From Byssochlamys sp. IMV 00236 (Eukaryota; Ascomycota; Eurotiomycetes; Eurotiales; Thermoascaceae), in assembly GCA_001931875.2 (NCBI GenBank), contig MSJH02000645.1:1-29091 (forward strand): DNA of 29,091 nt, written 5' to 3'. Every line of letters begins with the position of its first letter. The first letter of the stretch is position 1. The notes beneath the pieces are model-generated. The model saw only the letters and a program-made list of their open reading frames with translations, was not told the origin of the DNA and searched no databases. Shown in pieces: positions 1 through 10,263 of this stretch. The translations under genes and the position numbers were made by a program.

Positions 1-332
1 CCACCTGTTAATATTACGAAAATATTCTTGGCGACGACGAATTTACATTTCATGCAACATGAATTTTGTTCTCACCATGAGTGTATTTATTTTCGATCAC
101 AGGCGAATTTACTTTCCGGAAAGAGTGTATAACATGTGTTGCAATATACAAAACTGCTTTTTTATTTATTTATGATACAAGCAACTTATTTTTTAAATGG
201 GTTGTTTTAGTAATTAGGATCGTCTCTGTGTCTTTTTACTTGTCTTTGTCTAAATAAATCAAACTCGGGTGGTCTATTAGGCCCAACACCTAATAGATTG
301 TTGTGTTTAAGTACGTGTGCCATGTGTTGTTT
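1..332. other. 3' flank of RNA14, no gene seen
   Basis: No convincing coding frame on either strand. On the minus strand, overlapping AATAAA-like hexamers (plus strand TTTATT at about 161-170) lie roughly 165 nt past the RNA14 stop and could serve its poly(A) site. Nothing else is recognisable. Confidence 0.5.
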
Positions 333-3300
333 TCATCTTCTTCGTTTACCTTTCTGTCCTTGATAATCATCATCATAATCATCTCTTCCTCTTCGCTTTT
401 TACCACCTCCGCCAGCTCTTCCCATATTACCTCCCGTTCTAGACTTTCCTCCGCCTCCTGTACGTTGTCGAGCATACCCATAATTTCCTCTCCCTGTGTC
501 TCTTGAAGGAGGCATAGGAGCATTTCTCATCGGAGGCTGTGATAGATTACGCTGTGATGCCATCACGCCTTGAGGTGGCAAAGGCAAAATAATATTGCGT
601 AATAAATCAACCAGTTCACCAGCTTGAATAACAGGACCATCAAATGTGTGTGCAGGCGGGAGATTTGATACAAAATAATTTACAGCGTCTGGGAGGGGAG
701 TTCGCTGTTGTTGTACAGGAGGCGTCCACGAGGGCATGGCTTGCTGCTTCTGCTGTTGCTGAGGTGTATTCATAGGAGGTTGTACAGGAGACGCTTGCTG
801 CTGTAATGGAATATCCATCTTCTTTGATACATCAGGTATCGTACCAGCCATGGAAGGGATCGTGGGTAGAGGAATAGGTACATTGTTCACACGACGATTT
901 CCGTCAGCAGCTGGCTTGAAGTTTTGCCATTGACCCAAATCCGGACGGGGGTATCGTTCAGGATGAACGGGCTCCAGAAGTGGCCTCTTCTCTTTTGTTC
1001 GATCACTGTTCACAATCGTAGGTTGAACAGGGAGCGCCTCAAGAGGAATAGTTGCAGTAGGTGACTCAACAGGGGCCGTTGCAGCTGGAGGCGCTTCTAC
1101 GACAGCAGGCTTATGGACCTTCAAACTGCCCAACTCGTATTCTTCAATATTATGAATGTCCAAATAGCTATGTCTGATCAAAAAGGATTCTATAGATGAC
1201 GTGCTCGAGCCCATGGCTTCTAACCTTCTCTTTTCAACGTTTTGAACACTGGCAAAGTCTCCATACTTGTTTTCATAGTCCAAGAACTTGAGCCAGATGG
1301 GTGTTGCTTTTTCAAGTGGCATCGTAGCTAAAGTACGCTCAAACAAGGCACGTGTGTTGTTATCGTCATTCATCTGAATCAAGAAATCCAAATGCTGACA
1401 GACAAAGTCGGGATTGTCTCCAAACGTCTTTTGTCCCAAACTAAACACTTTGCCAGCAACATCAGCCTTCTTTGAGTTATGATATTCCATAAGAGCATTC
1501 GCAACATAGACATGGTAGGTGCAGTTGCTTGATTTGCGCGCTCTAGAAAACAAAGCACGAGCACTTGTGATACCCTAGATGAGATAGATTAACCTCTTGT
1601 CTTACAAGACACCACTCCCTCCTACCTCAGTTCGACGAGCGAATCGCATATAACAGATCCAAACCAAAGATCCAGCACGGGCAATCACGTTGACTTCTTC
1701 GTTCATCTTGGCTTCAACTTCGCTTTGCTTTTTCTTTACATTCTTTTCTCGAATACGCAGCTGCTCTCTGACTTCGCCATCGATATCATCAGACAAGTTC
1801 ATTGCAGTACGTTCTTCTTCGGCTTCTTGCTGAAGTTTACTTATCTCCTTTTGAGCGGTCTCCTTAAGCTCTTCATGTTCCTTTTCTAATCTATCCACAA
1901 GATCATTGTACACTTGACGTGCCTCGTCTATCTGCTTTCTTGACTCACAAAGCTCGGCAAAAGAAAAATTGAGCAAGAGACTATGAAGAAAAATAAATAC
2001 AAGTGAAAACCAAACCTTTTTTACAAGTTACCTCGAAGGCATAACTTCAATTGCCTGCTTGTAAATAGCTGCAGCCTTATCTGACTTGTCCTGCTCGAGA
2101 TAGTAAGATGCAAAATCATGCCAGAGTTCGGGATAAAACCGTAAAACAAGAAAAGCTTGTTGATAGGCGTATGCTACGCGCTCCAACACAGCAGCATTGT
2201 CTTCTAGACGAAGAGGGTCACTTTTTTCCCAATCAATATACTTCTTCCACAGCTCTAATTGATGAATCTCTGATTCTGTCCACTGAGGAGGTAAAGCAAC
2301 CGCGTTTGTGTTGATACCCTCAGTCAATAATCGCATTTCACGCAAAGCTGTTCGAGCAGTCATATAAGCTGAGGATTTCTCGCCCAAGAACTTTTTGGCC
2401 TAAACAGAAAATATAGATAAATAAAGCAAGAAACGTGAGGAAATCAACTTACAGTCAATCTGTTCAAGCTATTTTCCCATTGATCATATTCTTTCCAAAG
2501 ATGTTCAACGTTATTTAAAGGAATTGTCACAGCCTTTTGGTATGCACGACGCATTGAATCCATCTTTCGTTGTTCTTCCCAAGTATTTGAAGTCTAAGAG
2601 TATAATTGGTACATGTTGTAAAATAAAAATAAAGAGTTACCTCAGTAGATTTTAAGAAATAGATGTAATCAGCCCAAATAGGTCCAGCTTCTTTGTCAAT
2701 ACCAACGTTACTCAACACATACTCATACGCTTTTTCAATGATAGATCTAGCTTCTGGAGTCACAGCAGAACCGCTTTCCCTGAGATTTATGCGACGGATA
2801 TAACCAAGATAAAATTTCCAGAGATCAACAGACAACACAGTTTTAAGACAACGAGTAAATAAAGCCTCTACTTCATTGAAATTGGAATACTTCAATTCCA
2901 ACTCAAGATAGGCAAGCCAGTGTTTAGGCTATAGTAAGTAAATAAAAAGTCAAAAGAAGCAGAGAATGATAAAAGAGAAAGGAAAATATAAAAAAAAGGG
3001 TAAGTAAAACGTATTCTCTCTCTCTCTCTTTTTCTCTGTTTGCTTGTCTTTCTTTGAATACCACACAGGAAAAAATTGCGCGTGTATATGTTCAAAAGAG
3101 AAGGTTCTTCCTACTTTCAAAAATAGCATAACTTGGTTATATATATGTATATATGTGTGTGTCTGTTTCTATACATGTACGTGGTCTGTTTTTATTTTCC
3201 TGTTTCATATAATGAGGAAAAAGATCAATACAAAGGATAGGCATGATCTCCCGCTGCTGCCCTATACATCGTAAGAGCAATAAGCCCTTTATCCCTCCAA

Positions 3301-4144
3301 CGACAATAACAGGGTTAAGGTGCTGAATATGGATATATTTACTTACATGGGAAAGACAAATCAAGAGTAAAAGAGAGAGACCCTATGTATATAAAGAAAA
3401 AAAACTTACCGAAGTAGGAAACACGCTCAAGAATCGTTCATAAACGTCTCGAATAGCATCCAAATCGCCCGTCTGTTGTATATCATTGATCAATGCATTC
3501 CATGCTTCAACGTTATATTTTGATTCTCTAATACGCGCCTCTAATTTTTCTCTTCTTAGAGCAGCTCTTTTCATAGGAGGATCTGTAGCAGTATTACTGG
3601 CAGCAGTAGGTGCAGCAAAAGGTGTATTTGAGGATGCTGTAGGCGCCGATGCTTTTTGAGTAAGAGCACTAATGGGAATCTGCCAGGACGCAGGAGCACT
3701 TAACAAAGGCGCCATAGTCTCTTCTTCTTGTTGAGTTTCTTCCTTTTTTTGTTCTGCTTGATCTTCTTCCATTGGTTCATCTTCCAATTGTTGCTCTTGT
3801 TGCTCTTGTTCATCTGTCGACTGAGGATTAGATTGTTCATCAAGCTTCATCTCTTCTGCATTAAATTGCTCAGTTGGCTGCTCAACCAATGGTTCCATTG
3901 GCTGTTCAGTCGGCTGGCCATTTTGTTGTTCTACTGAAGTTTCTGTTTGCTGCTCAACGGGTTGTTCAGTAGGCTGTTTAGCAGGTTCTTCCAAGGGTTG
4001 CTCTTGTTGTTCGAGCTGTGTTTCTTCAATAGGTTGTTCTGACTGTTCTTCATGTTCCTTTGTAGATTCAGCTGCCTCGTTCATGAAGGAATCATTGTTT
4101 ATTTCGACAAACTGTTGTTGCTCCTGCATTGTTGAATCTTCCAT
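333..4144 (-). CDS. RNA14: RNA14 / CstF-77-type mRNA 3'-end processing factor
   Basis: Scaffold subunit of the nuclear cleavage and polyadenylation machinery (CF IA in yeast, CstF in animals). Six exons, 4144-3410, 2928-2641, 2593-2453, 2399-2032, 1980-1626 and 1574-333, join in frame to about 1042 aa. Introns 2-5 are 47-53 nt; intron 1 is 481 nt. The first ~200 residues are an acidic Gln/Glu-rich low-complexity tail with EQP/TEQP-type repeats. HAT (half-TPR) repeats follow, with family-typical stretches such as WNALINDIQ, VDLWKFYLGYIRR, WKKYIDWEKSDPLR, YHVYVANALMEYH and NEDNNTR-like NDDNNTRALFERTL. A Rna15-binding 'monkeytail'-like segment lies near the C-terminus (VNYFVSNLPPAHTFDGPVI), then a Gly/Arg/Lys-rich end finishing KGKRRR. 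The start is the first ATG of the open exon. A short unknown gene start lies 208 nt upstream on the other strand, so the promoter may be shared. The family call is strong from collinearity with CstF-77. Confidence 0.95.
2929..3409 (-). other. Long first intron of RNA14
   Basis: A 481-nt intron with a GTAAG donor at 3409 and an acceptor AG at 2930-2929. All other introns in this gene are 47-53 nt. It joins phase 0 codons (FPTS to PKHW), matching CstF-77 without a missing exon. It contains a CT-rich microsatellite (about 3015-3035) and TG/TA-rich stretches on the plus strand. I saw no box C/D snoRNA motif pair in it. Confidence 0.8.
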
Positions 4145-4352
4145 GATTCAAAAGGTTGTTATTTATCTGTTAAATATTTACTGAAAGAAAAAAGCTCAAT
4201 TTTTTTTTTCACAGTCAACTCTGTGACGTAAAGAGCATCTGAACTTTAAATTCTTGAAGTGATTTTTTATTCTTTGATTTTGTGACCATTAATTCTCCTT
4301 TAATTGTATTTAATTCTTTCCACTTATTCCCCTTTTATTAAGAATAGTAATC

Positions 4353-4508
4353 ATGTCTGAGAGCTTATTTTTAGAACAATACACGCCCTTTTCTAGAGAA
4401 ATTACTGTTGATATTGACCCTTGGAAAAATATCATTGAAAATTCACCTGCTCATTATGAAGTATGTTGGATTTATAAGGAAAAGACGAATGGTGGTATGT
4501 CTACTTGA
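4353..4508 (+). CDS. Unknown 51-residue ORF or truncated first exon
   Basis: An ATG with a clean open frame divergent from RNA14 (208 nt between the two start codons). It starts MSESLFLEQYTPFSREI and runs through DPWKNIIENSPAHYEVCWIY to a TGA at 4506-4508. A GTATGT donor at 4495-4500 suggests it is a first exon rather than a complete gene, but no convincing downstream exon follows. Instead there is an orphan minus-strand frame and then transposon debris. Composition is protein-like. I recognise no family. It may be the 5' stump of a gene cut off by the insertion zone downstream. Confidence 0.4.
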   Translation: MSESLFLEQYTPFSREITVDIDPWKNIIENSPAHYEVCWIYKEKTNGGMST

Positions 4509-4590
4509 AATTTTTTTTATTGCTTTTTGAGAATAAAGCACGACAAGAAAGCTTATAACCACATCCTCCGTCGTCTTTTCGGTAACATTG

Positions 4591-4895
4591 CTATTCATTG
4601 CTGACTGCAAAAGTTTCGTTAACAATTTTCTTAACTGCAGGATTGTCTTCAATTTGTCTTCGTGGAAGACAGACAGATCCCTTGTTATTCGTTTTCCGCT
4701 TTTTTTCTTTTGCCTTTAAAAAAATACACTTTCTTGTTTCTACACCAAGAAGCAAATGATTGAGCGGCTTTGAACCAAAAACCATTGTGTATTGTTTAGC
4801 AACTTCATACACATCAATGGATCCCAAATATTGTTGTTGTATTTGGCTTTTATATTGTAAAAAGACAAAATAAGACGCGTGTGCATTTTATAGGG
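4591..4895 (-). pseudogene. Unknown orphan reading frame
   Basis: A minus-strand frame open for about 100 codons, from roughly 4895 to a TAG at 4591. The only internal Met is in QYTMVFGSKPLNHLLLG, too late to be a natural start. The basic C-terminal half (KAKEKKRKTNNKGSV, RRQIEDNPAVKKIVNETF) looks protein-like. No start codon, splice partner or family is recognisable. It sits between a truncated gene start and the DIRS relic, so a piece of a mobile element or a displaced gene is equally possible. Confidence 0.3.
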
Positions 4896-5065
4896 AGTGG
4901 AAATCTATGGCTGCTATTTATATTAATGTCGTGAGTGTGATTATTTATCAATGTTATCAGCATTCTTATTCTCATCAGATGCGATAGAGAGCTGTAAAGT
5001 AGAATGTATGCTCTACTGTAGGATTATATTCGAGTTATTATAATGATTATCTCATCAAACACGTC

Positions 5066-6525
5066 AGCCTCTACTTGCACCCTTCACAGAAGTTGATTCC
5101 ACAGGTATTGAGGAAACTATAAGAAGACAAGGTGAAGACGGCGGTGATGGTGATCCCAGCCTGGAGAATACAGTTCTGATGACCAATAGTGCTTCGTTCA
5201 ATGTTTAGAAGACCCGATTCAGATGACAATCAACAAGACTTAATGTTTAACGGCTTGAAGATTACTAGGGCACATCAACAGAAAAAGGCAAGGACGTCAG
5301 GTAGTGTAATTGACTTTCTATCACATTCAAACAAGATCAGTACGCACAACAACTATGATATTCAATGGAGGAAATGGGCGGAGTGGTGCGCAAGATAGGT
5401 ACCAAGAGTAGGTCCTACAGCATACAACCCTGGTATAGTAGTAGAGTATCTAGTTCAGAACAAACAGTTTTCATATCAGCATCTCAACGGTATCAGATCA
5501 GCCATAGCATCAGTATTTAGAGTATTACATTCCAACAAACCATCATTAACCCCTCATGAGAAGGTTCAACAGTTTTTCCAGGCAAAGAAGAAAATCGACC
5601 CAAAACTCCCCAGCTATATGAAGGAGGCGTACAGTTTGACACCTATAATTGACATGATAAGGTCTTGGGGACCAACGAAGGGTCTTAGACTAAAGAAGTT
5701 ACAAGAAAAGACAGTTTTACTTTTAGCTGTGGCGAACTAAGGAAATTACCGTTACAATAGCACTTACTAGTACATAACATCATTTCTTGATTCAGATGTC
5801 ACAGTAGTAAAAACTAGCAAAACCCTTAATTAAGCTACTCTTCCCCAGAACAACTGTTAGACCCACGTCAACTATAATCCCACAGTAAACTCAAAGTAAA
5901 AATAAGAATCATTCTTTATCAATAAAAGGATTAATTCAGTCTTGCTGTATCTTATTGTCTATTACTACTTTTATATTATCACACAATTTGAGATGGACAA
6001 TGAGCATAAAATAGCTAGTATCACGTTGTTAGCTAGAAATCTCAAGGAAATCACTCCTAAACAATTCAGTCCAGAGTCATTGACGAGGAAATCATTTGCC
6101 CGGTGAAAACTCTTTGGTATTTTGTTGAATACACTAAGGGAAGACGAACCCATATAGCTAGCAATCACACCTTTTTCCTCACTTATATTGAGGATGACGA
6201 TTGTTCGAAAATTTCTTCAGTCAAGGACAAGACAGTTGCACAATGGATCACCAATAGCTTAACCGCTGCGGGTATCGACCCTGACAAGTTTACGGTGCAT
6301 TCGATTAGAGCAGCAACAAGTACATACGCAGTCCAGAAAGGTGCTTTCCATTCAAGATGTCATGATCCATGCAATTTGAATTTTAAACGCAGACACTTTT
6401 GAAAAGCATTACTTATGGCCAGCCAACAGAAGATGGCAAAGACAAATGATAGACAAGAGAATTTCAGAAGATACTGAAAAGAAAATCACATCTTCGGTCT
6501 CCGTTTCGCCAACTAGGTCATTGTA
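5066..6525 (+). mobile_element. DIRS-type (tyrosine recombinase) retrotransposon relic
   Basis: Decayed 3' part of a DIRS-order retroelement, truncated on its 5' side. In one frame from about 5069: the tail of the RT/RNase H polyprotein (LIPQVLRKL, then VMVIPAWRIQF), directly followed by the recombinase N-terminal SAM-like DNA-binding domain (NYDIQWRKWAEWC, LNGIRSAIASVF) and the start of the catalytic domain (LRLKKLQEKTVLLLAVA, to 5737). After a replaced or degenerate stretch (about 5738-5970), matching sequence resumes in another frame (KTLWYFVEYTKGRR, 6100 onward) and includes the H-x-x-R catalytic box VHSIRAATSTYA near 6300. The nucleophile region TFEKHYLWP (about 6395) is back in the first frame. 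In-frame stops include a TAA near 5120, TGA TGA at about 5177, TAG 5396-5398 and TAA at 5737. It cannot make an active protein. The RT core, methyltransferase-like region and terminal repeats are not visible. Confidence 0.82.
5738..5970. other. Non-homologous block inside the recombinase relic
   Basis: Between the two recombinase halves, about 230 nt lack the expected first catalytic-arginine segment. Every frame carries stops. It is AT-rich and may be a small insertion or a strongly decayed stretch. No terminal repeats were noticed. Confidence 0.4.
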
Positions 6526-7238
6526 ATAATTAAATAGATCACAAGATAATTTATAGTATGCTTGAAATAAGAGAGTTGTAGTAAGAGCAGTTTTATTTCC
6601 ATACTTAAAACCTGATCTTTGAATAACGACAAACCCTTTTGTACTACCTTTACAATATTTGTATCAATGACAAGAACATTTTACTCTTAATTTTTGTATT
6701 TTCAAACGCAAAACACTGTATACTTTACTTTATCCAAAAAAGGGGCTCAAAATTTTTTGCATAAATTTTTGCATAAATTTTTGTGCAATAAGAATAGTAA
6801 TTGGGTGTCGCTGCAGGCACACAATAATAAATATTAAAACTAACAGAGACAATGACTGTGCATCTGTATATTTACAAGCCTTGGCGACTGTTTCCAAATA
6901 ATGACAATACAGCTAAACGCATCTTTACTGTATTTTATAAGACGTGTGTAAATAAGACCCAGCAATTGAATTGTTGGAAATAATTTTTGCTTTTTCATGA
7001 TTTTCTTTATTTCCCAAGAAAATTTAGGAAACGTGATCATTTGTAAATAAAAGACATATGCTGTAATTTATTTTATTGGCTGTTCTTGCACAAAACGCTG
7101 ACAAATCCTTTTAGAAAACAATCGAAAGTTCGGATCATGTACCTTCCTCCGTCACTCCGATCCTGGCGGGGTTTGTATAAAATAAAAAGAATTGGACAGC
7201 TTTTTTCCCTCATTTTTCCTACTGGCCATTCTCTTGTC
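6526..7238. other. Intergenic region upstream of the MFS gene
   Basis: AT-rich, no credible gene on either strand. It contains a short tandem duplication at 6754-6777. The open frame of the MFS gene extends in frame back to an ATG at 7086, but the 51 extra residues are basic and unlike the family, so this is treated as 5' UTR or promoter. Confidence 0.5.
6754..6777. repeat. Two tandem copies of a 12-bp unit
   Basis: The unit TTTTTGCATAAA occurs twice back to back, followed by a partial third copy (TTTTTGTGCA). It lies about 460 nt upstream of the MFS start. A function as a binding site is not shown. Confidence 0.6.
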
Positions 7239-9379
7239 ATGGTAGAAGAGTCTTGTAACAAACAGATACCAAGTCAATCGTCATTCAGCACTCAAGCAAT
7301 TGCTGATAATAACTCAATACAAAGCAATTCAGTCGAGCAAAAGCCGAATGATGAAGATAACAACAGCAGATCAAAAAAGAGCAACGTCCTCTGGACTTTC
7401 ATCGGCCTTCAGATCGCGCTATTCTTAGCTGCATTGGACGGGTAAGCAAATTGAATATCCGTGCGCATAAGGTACATGCTCATTAGTGATTTAGAACAAT
7501 TGTAGCTACAGCATTGCCTACAATTGGATCTGATTTCAATAGCATGTCTATCGTTTCTTGGGTCGCGACAGCTTATATCCTAACATTTGATTCTTTCCGT
7601 AAGTTTCTGTTTTCTAGGAGTCACCTTTGTTGCTAATCAATCTGCGTTCCTTTAGAACCTTTGTTTTCAAAGTTTTCCGACATCTTTGGTAGAAAATGGA
7701 TATTGATGTTTGGTATAGTCGTTTTTCTGATTGGCTCATTACTTTGTGCCGTTTCTACAGTAAGTTCCTTTTTTTGATTGCAAGACAAAAATGCTCATGT
7801 AAAAATAATGTAGTCTATCGTTATGCTGATTGTATTTAGAGCTATTGCTGGTATTGGTGCTGCTGCTGTGTTCTCAATGGTAATCCATTTTATCATTTTA
7901 ATTTCATAACTGGGCTAAGATCTTATTACAGGTTTTCGTTGTTGTAGCAGACCTTGTTCCACTTGAAAAAAGAGCAAGCTACCAAGGGTGAGAAAACATA
8001 CCTGTTAGATGTTACACGTAGACTCATTCTGTAATAGCATTATTAACGCTGTATTTGGTGTGTCGAGCGTCTGTGGTCCTTTAATTGGTGGAAGCTTTAC
8101 TGACTATGTGACCTGGCGCTGGAATTTTTATATCAAGTAAGTATAATATCCCTAGTTTTACGGGTCATTAACAAACGTTGTGGAACAGCTTACCCATTGG
8201 TGCTGTTGCCATGGTAATGATATTTTTCTTCTTACATCTGCCCATTCCCAAAGAAGGTTTTATCACAAAGCTAAAGCGTATAGACTTTGTTGGTACATTT
8301 ATCGTCTTGGCGTTTTCAACATTATTCTTACTTGCCATGAATTTTGGTGGTCAAACCTTCCCATGGAAATCAGCAGCCGTCATTGTACCCTTAGTTTTGA
8401 CTGTTATTTTGGTCGCCATTCTGTATTACGTTGAAACTAAAGTAGCAGAGCCATTGATGCCTCCTCGTTTGTTTAAAAATCGCTCTGTAGTTGCGGTCTT
8501 GTTGACGAACTGGCTCCTTGGTATGACCTTTTTTAGTATGTTGTACTACTTGCCAGTGTATTTTCAGGTCGTGCGTGGAGACAGTGCCACGTGGTCAGGC
8601 ATTCGTTTGATTCCTATGCAATTGTTCCTATCGGTCATCGCAACAGTCGTTGGATTCTTTATTTCAAAATCTGGTATCTACAAACCATTGTAGGGATTAG
8701 AACAAGAGCAAAAAATAATGCATACGCTAACGTCTTTCTCTTCAATAGACCTCCTATTGGCATGGCCTTGTTAACTATCTGCGTTGGATTATTATCCATA
8801 CTCGATCTTGACTCAAGCTTTTCCAGTAAGTTGACATCGTGTACTATTAACAAACTATCTGACTCGTCCAAAACAATAGAGGTTTACGGATTTACAATCA
8901 TTGGCGGTTTCGCTCTGGGCTTCGTGATTCCTGCAGCCATCATTGCACTCCAGGCGTCAGTAGAACCCAAGGATATCGCAGTTGTTACTGGTCTGGGTAA
9001 TTTCAGTCGCATCCTAGGCGGCGCACTTGGTGTGGCGATTTCATCCGCCATTTTAAACACTTCGCTGGCACAAGATTTAACCTTATATGTACCTGCCGAT
9101 ATTGTCAGTAAGATATTGGATTCATCCAATTATGTCAGAAATGGATGTCCTCCAGAGTACCTTGAAATCGTTCTAAAGTGTTATGTGGATGCGATCAGGT
9201 TAATCTGGCATGTCATGATCGGTATGTCAGGCTTTGGATTTTGTCTCTCTTGCCTTATAAAGGCTCACTCTATACGCAAACCAAAAGAACAAAAAGAACA
9301 AAACACATCAACAGCACCTGAAAGTGTCATGATTGACATAGAGTCTAAAACTGAAAAACAAGATGAAAACAGACAATAA
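7239..9379 (+). CDS. MFS drug:H+ antiporter, DHA2 (14-TM) type
   Basis: Membrane exporter of the major facilitator superfamily, DHA2 class, usually plasma-membrane or vacuolar efflux of drugs or metabolites. Eight exons, 7239-7441, 7495-7598, 7656-7759, 7814-7879, 7932-7987, 8038-8136, 8189-8689 and 8749-9379, join to about 587 aa, the usual DHA2 length. Visible motifs: [15 protein letters not shown] (TM1 motif D1, residue 68 on), DIFGRKWIL (motif A loop), [15 protein letters not shown] (motif B) and [16 protein letters not shown] (late-helix GxxLGxA motif). The N-terminus is a ~50-residue Ser/Asn/Gln-rich cytosolic tail and the C-terminus a charged, Lys/Glu-rich tail. The start at 7239 was chosen because the preceding 51 in-frame residues look non-coding. 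Frataxin starts 193 nt downstream on the same strand. Substrate cannot be inferred. Confidence 0.9.
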
Positions 9380-9457
9380 GCCCATGCTTCTCTTAAATAT
9401 ACCAATTACTGCCTTTCATATACAATCAATATTTGTATATCTTTTTAAATAAGCAAG

Positions 9458-9463
9458 AATAAA
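9458..9463 (+). terminator. Candidate poly(A) signal of the MFS gene
   Basis: An AATAAA hexamer 79 nt past the MFS stop codon, ahead of the frataxin start. Motif only; no cleavage site evidence. Confidence 0.4.
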
Positions 9464-9572
9464 ATTCATATTTTACAGACAAATGCATATTCTCTCTTAT
9501 GAGTTTCGGATATTGAATCTGTTTAAGAGATCTTACCCAGGGAGGGGGGGTGCTGACTTTTCTCTTTATATA

Positions 9573-10261
9573 ATGTTTAAGCATCTCACTCGTCAGACAT
9601 TACAACAAGCTAAACGATTATCACCTCAAATTGCTTTACGACCTCCTTCTGCTAGAATATACGCCCGTGCTATTCCACGCTTTATTCACAACACTTCAAT
9701 ATCCTTTGACAATAACACAAGACCTACATTCACCCCAACGTAAGAACGGAATCAACAACAATATGAAAAGCTTACACATACTTTGAACTTAGAACATTAA
9801 ATACAGACAGATACCATCGCTTGTCTGATGAAATATTGGAACATATAGTTGCAAAGCTTGAGGAAATTGGTGATGAAATAGATATGAAAGGATTTGATGT
9901 TGAATACAGTGTATGAAATACTCATTGTTTGTTTCTTTATAACTGACAAGACATATTTTAGCAAGGTGTCATGACACTTTCAGTAGGCGAACATGGTACC
10001 TATGTGATCAATAAACAGCCTCCTAATCATCAAATTTGGCTATCTTCACCTGTCAGGTAAAAAGAAAGCAAAAATATATCACAGTGTTATTCAATCTCTT
10101 TTATCAGTGGACCACAGCGATTCGATTATGATGAACAACACAGAAAGTGGTTCTATGCTCGATATAACCAAACATTGGATGAAGTATTGAATAATGAATT
10201 ATCCAAAGCACTTGACAGAAAAGTTGATTTATTAGAACATTTTGATCCACAAGAAGAATAA
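9573..10261 (+). CDS. YFH1: Frataxin (mitochondrial iron-sulfur cluster assembly)
   Basis: Mitochondrial matrix protein that binds iron and stimulates the NFS1-ISCU cysteine desulfurase complex. Four exons, 9573-9739, 9793-9910, 9962-10056 and 10108-10261, join to about 177 aa, normal for fungal frataxins. The N-terminal ~45 residues are rich in Arg, Ser and Thr with few acidic residues ([16 protein letters not shown]), fitting a mitochondrial presequence. The fold is clear: an acidic first helix ([20 protein letters not shown]), then [40 protein letters not shown] and a final helix with the DEVLNNEL motif. Introns are 51-53 nt. The gene ends tail-to-tail with the trehalose gene, stop codons 2 nt apart. 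Confidence 0.95.
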
Positions 10262-10263
10262 AT

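Noticed and set aside
303..506. Plus-strand Ile/Ser-rich frame opposite the end of RNA14.
   Set aside because: It is the antisense shadow of the Lys/Asp/Gly-rich RNA14 C-terminus.
7086..7238. In-frame upstream ATG that would extend the MFS transporter by 51 residues.
   Set aside because: The extra residues are basic and unlike DHA2 N-termini; the ATG at 7239 directly leads the family-like Ser/Asn/Gln-rich tail.
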